NCBI GenBank assembly: GCA_028045305.1
Contig: JAOFTV010000014.1
Span: 1 to 45,568 of the forward strand
DNA from: Opitutales bacterium
GTDB taxonomy: Bacteria; Verrucomicrobiota; Verrucomicrobiia; Opitutales; Seribacteraceae
DNA: 45,568 bases
Direction of reading: 5' to 3'
In this document: positions 8,612 to 16,875 of the stretch, piece by piece
Layout of the letters: the number at the start of each line of letters is the position of its first letter
Position numbering within the stretch: position 1 is the stretch's first letter
Notes under the pieces: model-generated
Told to the model about the DNA's origin: nothing
The model's database searches: none
What the model saw: only the letters and a program-made list of their open reading frames with translations
Translations under genes and position numbers: made by a program

Positions 8612-10783
8612 ATGTCACGGAAAGACAGTTTTTTTCTCTTGTTAATATTGCTTACCGCATCGACATTCTTAAAGGGCAAATCATTGTTTTTTACTGAGAC
8701 TATACTACCTGACACATCAGCTTTTACCCAAAAATTTTCGGATGGCCCGTTAGCATATTCTGTCCGGGATGACGATAAAGTTGAAGTCCTTGATGGATTC
8801 ATCAAGAACTCAATTCCGAAAAGCTGTTTGCACATCATAAATTTAGGGAGTGGTTATGGTAGTATACGCCTTTCAGTTTCTTCAGAAAATTCCTTCACCA
8901 ACTTAGATCAATATGCAAACAGGCAGAAATATAGCTGGTTGAATTCTGAAATTGGAGAAATGCAATATGCTCAAAAATTCATTAATGATTTTAATTACAA
9001 TGGTATAACCATGACTAGAGAAGTTGATTCGACCTTAGAGTTTTCAATTGTCCTCGACCTCACTAACGCCCAAGGCAATGCTTCCGGAAACTGGTTTAAG
9101 GTAGTTATACAGGGGAGCACATCCACACCCCAAGTTTACAAAACTGCATTGTCCATTGCTCATACAATCAAATACCAGGCTATGGATACAATAACTCAAG
9201 TTTTCGAGGAAATTCTTCCAACTATGAATCCTGAACTTCCCATTCTTGATCGTGAAATTATTAATAAACCCCTTGTTTTTTCTGCATCCAATCAATCGAT
9301 AGTTGAAGTAAGAAATTCATACGCAGAACTTGCACAGTCCACTTCGGGAAATTACTTTATCCAAGACTCAAACCGGGTGACTGAATTGGAAATCTCAAAC
9401 GAAACGGTTTTTGATAGCCTGGAAAATTGGGCCGCAAACCGAAAATATTCCTGGGAGATCTCCGATGACTCTAAAATTTTATCTGTAGAAAAATTTTTTA
9501 CCCGATTTGGCTATCCTGCCATTTCTATTTTATGTGAAAGTAATTCTGCGCTGAGTGATCCGATGGTTGAATATGAAATTGCTATCAATGCATCCACGGA
9601 CGAATGGAGAGCACGACAACCAAACGGCTGGCTGAAAGTTTTTTTCAGTGGAAATGACCCATCTGGTTTCTCAAGCAACTACTCACTGGCTCTTGCCACG
9701 GCTGACAGCCTCTACTTTGACAAGTCTTCCCCGCCTCCTTCGGTTTCTTTTTTAGAGTCTCCGCCTCAAACTCCATCAAAAAGTATTCTGCTAAATAGCT
9801 CATACACAGACGGTCCGATTATTTTCTTCAGGCCTTCCGATTATCTGGTTGAATGCACAGTTACTTACTCCGAGATCCCCCATTTTTCCTTAGCTGATTA
9901 TCAAATTTTGGATTCCACGGGTCTTGGACCGACAATATCTCTTTCAATTGTTAGAGAAGAAAATTTCCAAACGATTGAGGATTGGGCAAGTAATGTATCA
10001 AAGTCATGGCAAGAGTCTGAGAATACTTCCTACTTTCAGTCCGAGCATTTTCTAACTGAAAATGGGAAATCTGGTATAGCGATACTTCGAAAAACTTCTG
10101 ATCAAACATTCTATTATCAGATTGGGGTCAACTTAAGTACGGATTTTTGGCTTAACCGAAATAATCAGAGTTCTGGCGAATGGATGTTTGCTCACTTTAA
10201 TAACAATGAGCCTTTTGATAACTTGGATCATTTTCATACCGCTCTTTCCCTCGCCAAGTCCATGAATTTTCTAGATTCGAATTACTTAGCCTTGAGCGAT
10301 CACTTCACAAATGTATCAAAAACAGCAAGTCTTTCCACAGGTATTCCCGTGTCTATTGAAGGATTTAACTGGTATACATCTGTTTGGCTTGGGGCTTATT
10401 ATGATTCTGGAAAAAAATGGATTTATCATTATTGGCTTGGGTGGTTATACTCGCATTATAACGATGAAGAACAACAATGGTTGTGGAGTGAGAGAACGGG
10501 CTGGTTGTGGAGCGAAGCAGCAGCATACCCTTACCTATATTGCCAGGATTTGAGCAACTGGATTTTCCTCGACTTTGGCCTGCAAAATTCAACTAGATGC
10601 TATGATTATTCGCGAGGTGAATGGTCAGAATGGAAAAACTTCTTTTCAGTCGAACCGATTGATCCCTCCAAACTAAGCCCGACCCAGCGAACAGAGTACA
10701 CGCTAGAGGAGATCAAGAAGTCAGAAATGTCGAATCAAGAGAAAGCCAGTGCTGCTGCGAAAACCATCCTTTTGGGAGAGTAA
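8612..10783 (+). CDS. Secreted three-repeat protein with Trp/Tyr-rich C-terminal domain
   Basis: A 723-residue protein of unknown function. Residues 1-22 form a signal peptide. Three related segments follow at about 45-190, 219-370 and 401-553. Each runs from a GP(L/I) or KPLVF strand through an 'xxLxxWAxxxxxSW' helix and an extended strand pair to a 'GWxKVxxxG' strand and a final 'ALSxAxSxxF' helix. Residues 585-676 form a compact domain full of Trp and Tyr (WLGAYY, WIYHYWLGWLY, GWLWSE, YPYLY), which I recall as a recurrent C-terminal module of Opitutae secreted proteins. A charged 45-residue helical tail ends the protein. Its stop abuts the ATG of the barrel protein gene, so the two probably act together at the cell surface. 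Confidence 0.75.
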   Translation: MSRKDSFFLLLILLTASTFLKGKSLFFTETILPDTSAFTQKFSDGPLAYSVRDDDKVEVLDGFIKNSIPKSCLHIINLGSGYGSIRLSVSSENSFTNLDQYANRQKYSWLNSEIGEMQYAQKFINDFNYNGITMTREVDSTLEFSIVLDLTNAQGNASGNWFKVVIQGSTSTPQVYKTALSIAHTIKYQAMDTITQVFEEILPTMNPELPILDREIINKPLVFSASNQSIVEVRNSYAELAQSTSGNYFIQDSNRVTELEISNETVFDSLENWAANRKYSWEISDDSKILSVEKFFTRFGYPAISILCESNSALSDPMVEYEIAINASTDEWRARQPNGWLKVFFSGNDPSGFSSNYSLALATADSLYFDKSSPPPSVSFLESPPQTPSKSILLNSSYTDGPIIFFRPSDYLVECTVTYSEIPHFSLADYQILDSTGLGPTISLSIVREENFQTIEDWASNVSKSWQESENTSYFQSEHFLTENGKSGIAILRKTSDQTFYYQIGVNLSTDFWLNRNNQSSGEWMFAHFNNNEPFDNLDHFHTALSLAKSMNFLDSNYLALSDHFTNVSKTASLSTGIPVSIEGFNWYTSVWLGAYYDSGKKWIYHYWLGWLYSHYNDEEQQWLWSERTGWLWSEAAAYPYLYCQDLSNWIFLDFGLQNSTRCYDYSRGEWSEWKNFFSVEPIDPSKLSPTQRTEYTLEEIKKSEMSNQEKASAAAKTILLGE

Positions 10784-11632
10784 ATGAATTTTCAATTCGT
10801 ATACCTTCCCTCATTGATCATCTTCTTGATGAGTAATTTTATTCACGCAGAAGAAGAGAGAATTCCCTCCAATCGTGAGATTGCACTGCAAACAGTTCAA
10901 AAGAATTTCACTAAACTACGCCAAAGGATGAAGGCAGTGGAAGAGGAGTATGTACGCAAAGGTATAAACTTAGACCCGATCAAATCCTACAAACCAATAC
11001 CTAGTCCACCTCCACCCAGCGAAAGAGTTCAGTTAGATTTAAAGGTAGATAAACAAAGCCCATCTGGGAGATCCAAGGAATTAAAAAAACCTGGGACCGT
11101 AAAAAATTCTTTAGGGTTCTATATCGGCCCAACAATTCCGCATTTCTCAGAATTCTCTAATCAAAATGGTAAGTTCATGACGCACTATGAAACCGGCGTG
11201 AACATCCGAGCCGATTATCGGCGGTTTTACGGAAACTTATTTTGGGGGCTTGGTATGGATGCTAAATTTTTCAACACCAAGCAAATTGAAATCAATCAAT
11301 TTGGATCTACTGGAGCGGGTGGAAAAAATTCAACTCTCTCCCCTTTCATTTCTTTCGGTTTCCAAAGGTCAATTACTGAACAATTTTCCTGGGAAACCGA
11401 TGTCTCTATTGGATATGCAAGTACCCGAAAAAGTTTAGTGCTTAATGGAGATAATCTTTCAGACACTTTTGAAACAACATTTTATTATGGGGCAATGATC
11501 GGACTTGGTTGGCAATGGTCAGAATACCATACTGCATCGATTTTTTACAGGTTTGATGGCTTAGGGGAAGCAGGGAACTTCAGTGACCAATTCTTCAATC
11601 AAGCTGGGATTCGAATAGAAATTAAATATTAA
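10784..11632 (+). CDS. Outer-membrane beta-barrel protein
   Basis: A 282-residue protein with a signal peptide (residues 1-22, cleaved after IHA). A charged helical stretch (about 30-60) is likely a coiled coil, followed by a Pro-rich linker. From about residue 105 there are alternating hydrophobic/polar strands (GFYIGPTI, ANIRADYRRFYG-like, LSPFISFGFQR, FYYGAMIGLGWQW), ending in IRIEIKY with a terminal aromatic, the outer-membrane assembly signal. It starts on the base after the stop of the three-repeat protein, implying coupled translation. Function unknown; porin-like or anchoring roles are possible. Confidence 0.75.
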   Translation: MNFQFVYLPSLIIFLMSNFIHAEEERIPSNREIALQTVQKNFTKLRQRMKAVEEEYVRKGINLDPIKSYKPIPSPPPPSERVQLDLKVDKQSPSGRSKELKKPGTVKNSLGFYIGPTIPHFSEFSNQNGKFMTHYETGVNIRADYRRFYGNLFWGLGMDAKFFNTKQIEINQFGSTGAGGKNSTLSPFISFGFQRSITEQFSWETDVSIGYASTRKSLVLNGDNLSDTFETTFYYGAMIGLGWQWSEYHTASIFYRFDGLGEAGNFSDQFFNQAGIRIEIKY

Positions 11633-11676
11633 GCTTTAGTCACAACTCAACTGAAGGTATTCAATTTCTCTGGGAA

Positions 11677-13878
11677 ATGGGGAAAGATAATCAATACAAT
11701 CAGAAAAGCCTTCTTCTTGAGGGCGTCCTTGAACGGATTACTTTTTATAATGAGGAAAACGGATTCCTCATTGGGAAATTAAAGGGGAGCGAGGGAAAGG
11801 ATGAAATTGCCGTTGTTGGTAAGGCACCCAAGGTACAATGCGGAGAAACCTTGGTACTTTCAGGCTCTTGGTCCATGCACCCCAAACATGGCAAACAGTT
11901 CTCTTTTGAAAAATTTGAAAGCAAACTACCTTCCTCGGCATATGGTGTACGAAAATACCTAGCCAGTGGATTAATTCATGGAATTGGTAAGACTTATGCC
12001 AAGAAAATTGTCGATCATTTTGGTGCCGATACTTTGCGCATAATCTCTGAGGAATCTGCTCGCCTGCGAGAAATCGAAGGTATTGGCAAGATGAGAGCAA
12101 AAAGCATCAAGCAAGCATGGGAAGAGCAAAAAGCAGTCCGTGAAGTAATGATGTTTTTACAAACTTATGGTGTGACTGATGCACTCTGCCTGAGATTAGT
12201 TAGAAAATATGGCAACGAAGCCAAGACGCTTTTGGAAACAGACCCCTATCGAATTATAAGAGAAGTTAAAGGGATTGGGTTCAAGACCGCCGACCGCATT
12301 GCCCTAAACCTCGGACTTGCCAGCAATGGACCGCCCCGAATTGACGCAGGGATTCTTCATGTAATGCAGGAGTGTGAAGATCAAGGACATACCCATTTTG
12401 AGCGACGTGAAATTGCACTACTTGCCACCGAACTATTGGAAGCAAACTCACAAGAGGTTGAGAATCGAATTACTACCCTTATCAGTCAAGGAGACATCGT
12501 TCATTCCAGCCAGGATTGGATTCAACAACCAACAACGGCCAAGGCTGAATATACCCTGGCACAATCACTCAACTTATTACTGCGGGGCAAGTCCAGTCTC
12601 CCACCAATTCTAATCAACAAAGCAATCGAATGGGCCCAAGCAAAAGCAGGCTTTGGCTTTGCCCAAGGACAGGAGGATGGTGTCCGCCAGGCCCTTGCTT
12701 CCAAGATTTCAATTCTCACTGGTGGACCAGGAACCGGTAAAACTACCATTTTAAAAGCACTCGTATCAATTCTTCGGGCAAAAAAGACTAAAATTTTTCT
12801 GGCTGCTCCAACTGGGCGAGCAGCTAAACGAATGTCCGAAAGTACTTCCCATTTCGCCCAGACTGTACACCGGCTACTTAAGTTTGATCCTTCCCAGGGT
12901 GGGTTCTGTATGAATGAACAAAATCCATTGATTTGTGATTATCTGATTATGGACGAGTCCAGTATGCTCGATATCCGGTTAGCCGCTGCCCTAGTTCGTG
13001 CACTACCTGCAAATGCACACCTTTTATTAGTTGGCGATGCGGATCAATTACCCTCCGTGGGGTCAGGCAATGTGCTCAAAGATTTGATTGATTGTAACGA
13101 CTTACCGGTAACCAGGCTGGAAGTTACTTTTCGGCAAGCCGAGGACAGTGGCATTGTTGGGTTGGCTCATGCCATATTGTCAGGAAAGACTGGCCCTCCT
13201 CCCCCCGCTGAACCATCCTCTGCCCTGCCCCGACAAAAAGATGTACATTTTATACATGCTGAATCTCCGGAGGAATGTGTCCAGGTGGTATGCGATCTTT
13301 GTACTCGCATATTACCCAAATCATTTTCGATTAATCCAAAAACTGACCTACAGGTACTTGCCCCCTTGCATCGAGGAGTTGGAGGAATAGGTAACCTCAA
13401 TGATCAAATTAGAGATTCGCTTAATCCAAGTGGAGCAACTCATATCATGGGAAGTATGCTTTTTCGGGAAGGAGACAAAGTGATACAAAGCCGCAACAAC
13501 TACGACAAGGATGTATTTAATGGAGATCTTGGAATCATTCAAAAAGTTGATTCACTCAACGGTGTTCTTGAAATTGATTTCGAGGGGCGAATAATCAAAT
13601 ACGAACGTATGGAAGTCACTGACCTGCAACCTGCCTATGCAATATCAGTCCATAAAAGCCAAGGAAGTGAGTATCCTGTCGTCATTTTTCCCATTCTCAA
13701 GCAACACTTCATGATGCTGCAAAGGAACCTGGTTTATACCGGGCTGACCAGGGCCAAGAAAAAAGTCGTTTTCGTTGGGGATCCAGCCGCGTATGCCATG
13801 GCCATTCGTAATAACAAAACAGTAACCAGACAAACCGACCTTATTCGTAAACTTAAGGAACTGTTCAGTTTTACATAA
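11677..13878 (+). CDS. recD2: RecD2-type SF1B DNA helicase
   Basis: A 733-residue 5'-3' DNA helicase of the RecD2/YrrC class, which works without RecBC. It has the long N-terminal region with helix-hairpin-helix segments (GLIHGIGKTYAKKIV, REVKGIGFKTADRIA) absent from RecBCD RecD. The helicase core has Walker A GGPGTGKT at 349-356, Walker B DESSMLD near 426, GDADQLPSVGSGN, and the C-terminal motifs AYAISVHKSQGSEYP and LVYTGLTRAKK. The family is implicated in replication-fork restart and repair. Its stop overlaps the end of the convergent DoxX-like gene by 8 bp. Confidence 0.94.
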   Translation: MGKDNQYNQKSLLLEGVLERITFYNEENGFLIGKLKGSEGKDEIAVVGKAPKVQCGETLVLSGSWSMHPKHGKQFSFEKFESKLPSSAYGVRKYLASGLIHGIGKTYAKKIVDHFGADTLRIISEESARLREIEGIGKMRAKSIKQAWEEQKAVREVMMFLQTYGVTDALCLRLVRKYGNEAKTLLETDPYRIIREVKGIGFKTADRIALNLGLASNGPPRIDAGILHVMQECEDQGHTHFERREIALLATELLEANSQEVENRITTLISQGDIVHSSQDWIQQPTTAKAEYTLAQSLNLLLRGKSSLPPILINKAIEWAQAKAGFGFAQGQEDGVRQALASKISILTGGPGTGKTTILKALVSILRAKKTKIFLAAPTGRAAKRMSESTSHFAQTVHRLLKFDPSQGGFCMNEQNPLICDYLIMDESSMLDIRLAAALVRALPANAHLLLVGDADQLPSVGSGNVLKDLIDCNDLPVTRLEVTFRQAEDSGIVGLAHAILSGKTGPPPPAEPSSALPRQKDVHFIHAESPEECVQVVCDLCTRILPKSFSINPKTDLQVLAPLHRGVGGIGNLNDQIRDSLNPSGATHIMGSMLFREGDKVIQSRNNYDKDVFNGDLGIIQKVDSLNGVLEIDFEGRIIKYERMEVTDLQPAYAISVHKSQGSEYPVVIFPILKQHFMMLQRNLVYTGLTRAKKKVVFVGDPAAYAMAIRNNKTVTRQTDLIRKLKELFSFT

Positions 13879-14248
13879 TGACCAAATAGGTCGTAAAGAA
13901 AAGAACGAGGTAGGCAGGTGCGACCTTTAAAAGATTATTCTTTTCCACCTTGAGATGAAAAAGAACAGCGGCGGACATAAGGATGGCAAGAAGGATAGCA
14001 GCTGGACGTATAAGAAAAGGTACCCAATGACCGCACAGAAAACATAAGGAGATGATAATCTTCGAAAAGCCAACCAAATACATCGTTCGCTTTGATAATC
14101 CATAAGTTTCAAATTCCTCCGCTATGTTTCGGGCATGCTTTCCACGAAACCTTGTAATTCTGCTTGCTCGCCAAGTCCAAACAGAAAGCAAGATAATGGC
14201 CACACCGCAGCGGATAACGATATGCTCTAATGTCTGCCAAGTTTCCAT
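13871..14248 (-). CDS. DoxX-like membrane protein
   Basis: A 125-residue integral membrane protein with four hydrophobic segments: near residues 9-24, 54-70, 77-96 and 104-124. The loop containing YGLSKRTMYLVGFSKI before the second segment resembles the DoxX/DoxX-like family. These proteins are poorly characterised, and some associate with redox partners. I chose ATG at 14248 over TTG at 14251. It is the last gene of a three-gene minus-strand run with the FmdB-like and two-helix membrane proteins. Confidence 0.65.
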   Translation of the reverse strand: METWQTLEHIVIRCGVAIILLSVWTWRASRITRFRGKHARNIAEEFETYGLSKRTMYLVGFSKIIISLCFLCGHWVPFLIRPAAILLAILMSAAVLFHLKVEKNNLLKVAPAYLVLFFTTYLVIM

Positions 14249-14281
14249 CAAATTGATGAAAGCACTAGAGTGCAGTACATT

Positions 14282-14506
14282 CTAATTTTCCATCGAACAA
14301 CATCCACAATTACTTGGGACACCTGAACAAGAAGGAACAACCGAGGAATCGTCAACTGAACCAACTGAAGAAAAGACGGACAATTTTTTATCAAGTTTTT
14401 CGGAGCCACATGTTGGACAGTTCGCATCTTGTTGCCAATTACTCGATCGAACGAGCAGTTCACAATCTTTTTTGCAATCCAAACAAGTAAACTCGTAGAT
14501 TGGAAT
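14282..14506 (-). CDS. FmdB-family zinc-ribbon protein with apparent ATT start
   Basis: A 74-residue protein of the FmdB putative regulatory family. Reading from the ATT at 14506 gives the exact family N-terminus (M)PIYEFTCLDC, with two zinc-binding Cys pairs (CLDC and CPTC). The only standard start downstream is a TTG at 14482, which removes the first Cys and breaks the zinc site. No ATG, GTG or TTG lies in frame between the upstream stop at 14521 and the ATT. The start lies 14 bp after the preceding gene's stop, so translational coupling is likely. The Ser/Cys-rich tail ends in CGCCSMEN. Function of the family is unsettled. Confidence 0.7.
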   Translation of the reverse strand: MPIYEFTCLDCKKDCELLVRSSNWQQDANCPTCGSEKLDKKLSVFSSVGSVDDSSVVPSCSGVPSNCGCCSMEN

Positions 14507-14520
14507 AAGACTGCAGGTGC

Positions 14521-14745
14521 TTAGTAGTTTCCTAGCAATTCAATAAATCGGACAATCATGTAGTAGAAAGAGATGAGCACTCCACCTCCAAACAACCCGA
14601 TAAACATAAAGCTAGTAAGTTTTTTTACCCCTTCCGCCTCAAGAAACTTGGGCTGCTTTTCCAATGATCCAAGCATAACGATCAAATATACCACAATGGC
14701 AAAAATGGGCATGGTAACCATAAACCAGTCGAATTCACTACTCAT
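14521..14745 (-). CDS. Small two-helix membrane protein
   Basis: A 74-residue protein with two transmembrane helices, at about residues 8-27 and 45-68, separated by a short charged loop (LEKQPKFLEAEGVKK). I do not recognise a family. It is the first gene of the minus-strand trio with the FmdB-like and DoxX-like genes. Start ATG at 14745. Confidence 0.65.
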   Translation of the reverse strand: MSSEFDWFMVTMPIFAIVVYLIVMLGSLEKQPKFLEAEGVKKLTSFMFIGLFGGGVLISFYYMIVRFIELLGNY

Positions 14746-14932
14746 GAGATATATGATGTTGATTGCTTTGCTGAAGTCAAGGAGGAGGCTTCACCATTGA
14801 ACATTTTTTCGATAGTTATTAAAGATTTCCTGATGTAACAAAAACATTTTCATAAGGAAAACGACTGTAAACAAATCTGATATTTTAAAACTTGCACTCG
14901 CTCTCTTCATCAACATCTGCATCTTTGCAGGC
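14746..14932. other. Divergent intergenic region
   Basis: A 187 bp AT-rich stretch between the divergent two-helix membrane protein and the Dabb gene. It should hold promoters for both directions, but I find no convincing -35/-10 pair. Its last 100 bp is an open frame continuous with the Dabb gene that encodes a hydrophobic signal-like segment (see Findings). Confidence 0.5.
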
Positions 14933-15274
14933 ATGATTTCTGAATCGCATTCCTATGAAGAAAGTAAAAGTAAGGCCAGAATCAGGCATATCGTCTGCCT
15001 TAAATTTAAAGCAGATTCAGTTTCTGAAAATATATTAGAGATCGAAAAAAAATTCCCATTATTAAAACAAAGTATTCCTGGTATCATTTCCATTGAATGG
15101 GGATTAAATAATAGCCCAGAAGGATTAAACAAAGGATTTACTCACTGCTTTATAGTTACCTTTGCTAACGAACTCGCACGCACTGCCTATTTACCTCACC
15201 CCGCCCATCAAGCCTTTGTCGAAATCCTCAAGCCACTGCTTGATGATGTATTTGTTATTGATTACAACCCATGA
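14933..15274 (+). CDS. Dabb-domain (stress-responsive alpha/beta barrel) protein
   Basis: A 113-residue protein with a full Dabb ferredoxin-like domain: RHIVCLKFK strand, helix, IPGIISIEWGLNNS, then FTHCFIVTFANE, YLPHPAHQAFVEILKPLLDDVFVIDY. Dabb domains dimerise and occur in stress proteins and in some small enzymes. In this phylum they often sit beside secreted carbohydrate enzymes. ATG at 14933 is the first standard start. The frame stays open upstream to a TGA at 14831 and encodes KLALALFINICIFAG just before the ATG, which looks like a signal sequence lacking a standard start codon. It overlaps the esterase start by 4 bp (ATGA). Confidence 0.8.
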   Translation: MISESHSYEESKSKARIRHIVCLKFKADSVSENILEIEKKFPLLKQSIPGIISIEWGLNNSPEGLNKGFTHCFIVTFANELARTAYLPHPAHQAFVEILKPLLDDVFVIDYNP

Positions 15275-16875
15275 AAAAAACCTTCATTCTCCTTGCGTTA
15301 TGCATGGGAACTTTCTCGTTTCTAGATGCAAAATTATCCACTCCATCCATTATTGGCCCCAATATGGTTCTGCAAAGAGGACAGCCCTGTCCCATTTGGG
15401 GATGGGCCACCCCCAATGCATCGATCAACCTTACATTTGCTGGTAAAAACTATCGAACCAAGGCTAATCAACAAGGGGATTGGAAGATCAAACTTGATCC
15501 ACTTGAGGCATCATTCAATCAACGAACTATGATCATTACTGAGGGACCCACCAACGGATTTAGCCGGGTTCGTAAGAATTTCTCTAATCAATTAAAAAAT
15601 GAGGCTGGTTCATTGGTTTACGAAAATATCTTGGTTGGCGAAGTTTGGTTATGCTCCGGACAATCCAATATGGAATGGGGAGTAAGTTCATCCGACGATA
15701 GTGATTTGGAGACACTCTCTGCAAACTATCCTAATATTCGACTAATTTCAGTCCCTCGGGTAGGCACCCAAATTCCTCAAAGGGATTTTGAAGGATCGTG
15801 GGAAGCGGTTAACCAGCAATCCAGTGCATCCTTTTCTGCTGTCGGTTATTACTTCGGTCGCAGGCTTCATAAGATCCTCCAGGTTCCAGTCGGTTTAATA
15901 GACAATTCATGGGGGGGATCTGCATGCGAAGCCTGGGTTCCGAATAATTTTTTAAAAGTACACCCGATTGCTCAACCATATTTAAGGGAGTGGGGCGAAA
16001 AGGTAAAAAATTATGACTTTAATGCCTTAACCAAAGCCTTCGATGAGAAGTTATCCAAATGGAAACTGAGTAAAGCAAAAGACTCTACCGCACGTGCGCC
16101 TCGACCTCCCCGGAACATCCTGACCGGCCAACATAGACCGGCTAATCTATACAATGGTGTTCTAAACCCTATTATTGGATATGGGATCAAAGGTGCAATT
16201 TGGTACCAAGGAGAATCAAATGCTGGACGGGCTCATTCTTACCGGGAAATCTTTCCCTTGATGGTTCAGTCATGGAGGCAGGCGTGGGGACAGGGCGACT
16301 TTTCGTTTTACTGGACTCAATTGGCGGATTTCCGCTCCGAATCAACTAGTCCAAATGATTCTACCTGGGCAGAACTCAGGGAATCCCAAACCATTAGCCT
16401 AAAAAAACTTAATCATTCCGGGGAAGCTGTAATTATAGATGCCGGGGAAGGTAGGGACATTCACCCCCGAAATAAACAAATCGTGGCCAACCGTTTGCTC
16501 AGGCATGCACTCGCCAAGGATTATGGACAAAAAATACCCCATGAAAGTCCAAGATACGATTCCATGAAAATTAAGGGGAGTAAAATCATGATTAATTTTA
16601 ACCACGCCGGTGCCGGACTTTATTGTTTTGATTCAAAAACACCAACTGGTTTTACCATCTGTGGAGAAGATCAAAAGTTTGTATGGGCCAGTGCAAAACT
16701 GATCGGAAAAGAAAGCGTGGAGGTATGGGCAGATTCGGTAAGTACACCCATTGCGGTTCGCTATGCATGGGCTGATAATCCTGTATGTAATTTATACCGT
16801 CGGGACGGTTCGGTCACCCTCCCTGTGACACCTTTCCGTACGGATGATTTCCCCCTTACCACTATGGGTAAATAG
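15271..16875 (+). CDS. Secreted sialate O-acetylesterase-like SGNH esterase
   Basis: A 534-residue exported esterase, probably removing O-acetyl groups from sugars. A signal peptide covers residues 1-20. The SGNH nucleophile block SGQSNMEW holds Ser132, IWYQGESNAG is the second block, and GEGRDIHPRNK supplies the His/Asp end of the triad. The N-terminal 120 residues form the small beta domain usual in this family. Despite the family name, substrates may be acetylated plant or algal polysaccharides rather than sialic acid. It overlaps the Dabb gene by 4 bp and abuts the next esterase gene, so all three form one operon. Confidence 0.88.
   Translation: MKKTFILLALCMGTFSFLDAKLSTPSIIGPNMVLQRGQPCPIWGWATPNASINLTFAGKNYRTKANQQGDWKIKLDPLEASFNQRTMIITEGPTNGFSRVRKNFSNQLKNEAGSLVYENILVGEVWLCSGQSNMEWGVSSSDDSDLETLSANYPNIRLISVPRVGTQIPQRDFEGSWEAVNQQSSASFSAVGYYFGRRLHKILQVPVGLIDNSWGGSACEAWVPNNFLKVHPIAQPYLREWGEKVKNYDFNALTKAFDEKLSKWKLSKAKDSTARAPRPPRNILTGQHRPANLYNGVLNPIIGYGIKGAIWYQGESNAGRAHSYREIFPLMVQSWRQAWGQGDFSFYWTQLADFRSESTSPNDSTWAELRESQTISLKKLNHSGEAVIIDAGEGRDIHPRNKQIVANRLLRHALAKDYGQKIPHESPRYDSMKIKGSKIMINFNHAGAGLYCFDSKTPTGFTICGEDQKFVWASAKLIGKESVEVWADSVSTPIAVRYAWADNPVCNLYRRDGSVTLPVTPFRTDDFPLTTMGK

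Noticed and set aside
13927..14112. Alternative minus-strand frame overlapping the DoxX-like gene
   Set aside because: It lies inside the DoxX-like gene in another frame; the DoxX-like frame has better helix spacing and a family match.
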